NCBI GenBank assembly: GCA_026386805.1
Contig: JAPLMX010000081.1
Coordinates: 1 to 56,292 of the forward strand
Origin: Phycisphaerae bacterium
GTDB lineage: Bacteria > Planctomycetota > Phycisphaerae > Sedimentisphaerales > Anaerobacaceae
Length of the DNA: 56,292 nucleotides
Direction: 5' to 3'
Under the pieces are notes generated by a model that made no database searches, was not told the origin of the DNA, and saw only the letters and a list, made by a program, of their open reading frames with translations. Shown piece after piece: positions 56,234 through 56,292 of this stretch. The translations under genes were made by a program, and so were the position numbers. The stretch's first letter is position 1. Each line of letters opens with the position of its first letter.

Positions 56234-56292
56234 ATGGACAGAAAAGGACGAACACGAAGGGACTTCGACGAGTTGGAGAACCGCCGAAAGCA
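56234..56292 (+). mobile_element. Transposase 5' end, probably IS630-type (runs off the window)
   Basis: An ATG at 56234 opens MDRKGRTRRDFDELENRRK to the window edge. This is the style of the N-terminal winged-helix domain of IS630-family transposases. Only 19 residues are visible, so the family is provisional. Confidence 0.4.

Noticed and set aside
1..56292. tRNA and rRNA genes
   Set aside because: No cloverleaf-forming tRNA or conserved rRNA segment was noticed by eye; a covariance search would be needed to exclude them fully.

Overview
The window looks like a chromosomal segment of a Planctomycetota bacterium, most likely class Phycisphaerae. This is inferred from the gene content: secreted proteins with prepilin-type N-termini in tandem, a PEP-CTERM anchored protein, a dockerin-tailed secreted enzyme, a MoxR-DUF58-BatA-type operon with DUF4175 and DUF4159 members, many carbohydrate-active secreted enzymes, and GC-rich DNA crowded with palindromic repeats. 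No rRNA or tRNA gene, CRISPR array or replication origin was seen.

Layout. 1-0.9 kb: the 5' end of a decayed type IIG restriction-modification gene and a 340-bp segment bounded by inverted repeats. 0.9-4.1 kb: two near-identical prepilin-like genes, the first behind a strong sigma70-type promoter and a long leader. 4.1-9.1 kb: FucP-type sugar transporter, PEP-CTERM protein, tiny lysine-rich protein, beta-helix lipoprotein. 9.2-12.7 kb: accessory region with remnants of a nucleotidyltransferase and an IS110 transposase, then a co-directional trio (PIN nuclease, winged-helix/membrane protein, TIR-like protein) that could be a defence module. 12.7-14.7 kb and 23.0-24.1 kb: two repeat islands built from the same short motif in opposite orientations. 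14.7-23.0 kb: CehA/McbA-like protein, DUF5010-type hydrolase, membrane protein, serine hydrolase and a double-SIS (MurQ/GCKR-like) protein. 24.2-26.4 kb: broken HicA with intact HicB, a secreted trypsin-like protease and a membrane-anchored partner. 26.5-41.5 kb: an eight-gene minus-strand operon (TPR/peptidase MA, DUF4159, MoxR, DUF58, BatA/VWA, DUF4175, VWA, caspase-like), nearly all joined by 4-nt overlaps. 41.8-51.2 kb: PQQ-propeller protein, small coiled-coil protein, HGSNAT/NagX-like acyltransferase, GH97, a beta-lactamase/alpha-fucosidase fusion and a PL11 rhamnogalacturonan lyase. 51.3-56.3 kb: an S9 peptidase interrupted by one amber codon, a double nitroreductase with dockerin, and an SDH-family protease truncated by an insertion sequence that runs off the window.

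How it fits together. The carbohydrate genes (FucP, GH97, fucosidase, PL11) suggest growth on pectin-like or fucosylated polysaccharides. The MoxR operon is probably a cell-envelope complex. The most unusual feature is pervasive in-frame insertion of hairpin-forming repeat elements into protein-coding genes: at least three structural families, with three separate insertions in the SIS gene alone. These run alongside the intergenic repeat islands. The phenomenon resembles the Rickettsia palindromic elements in outline, but the sequences differ.
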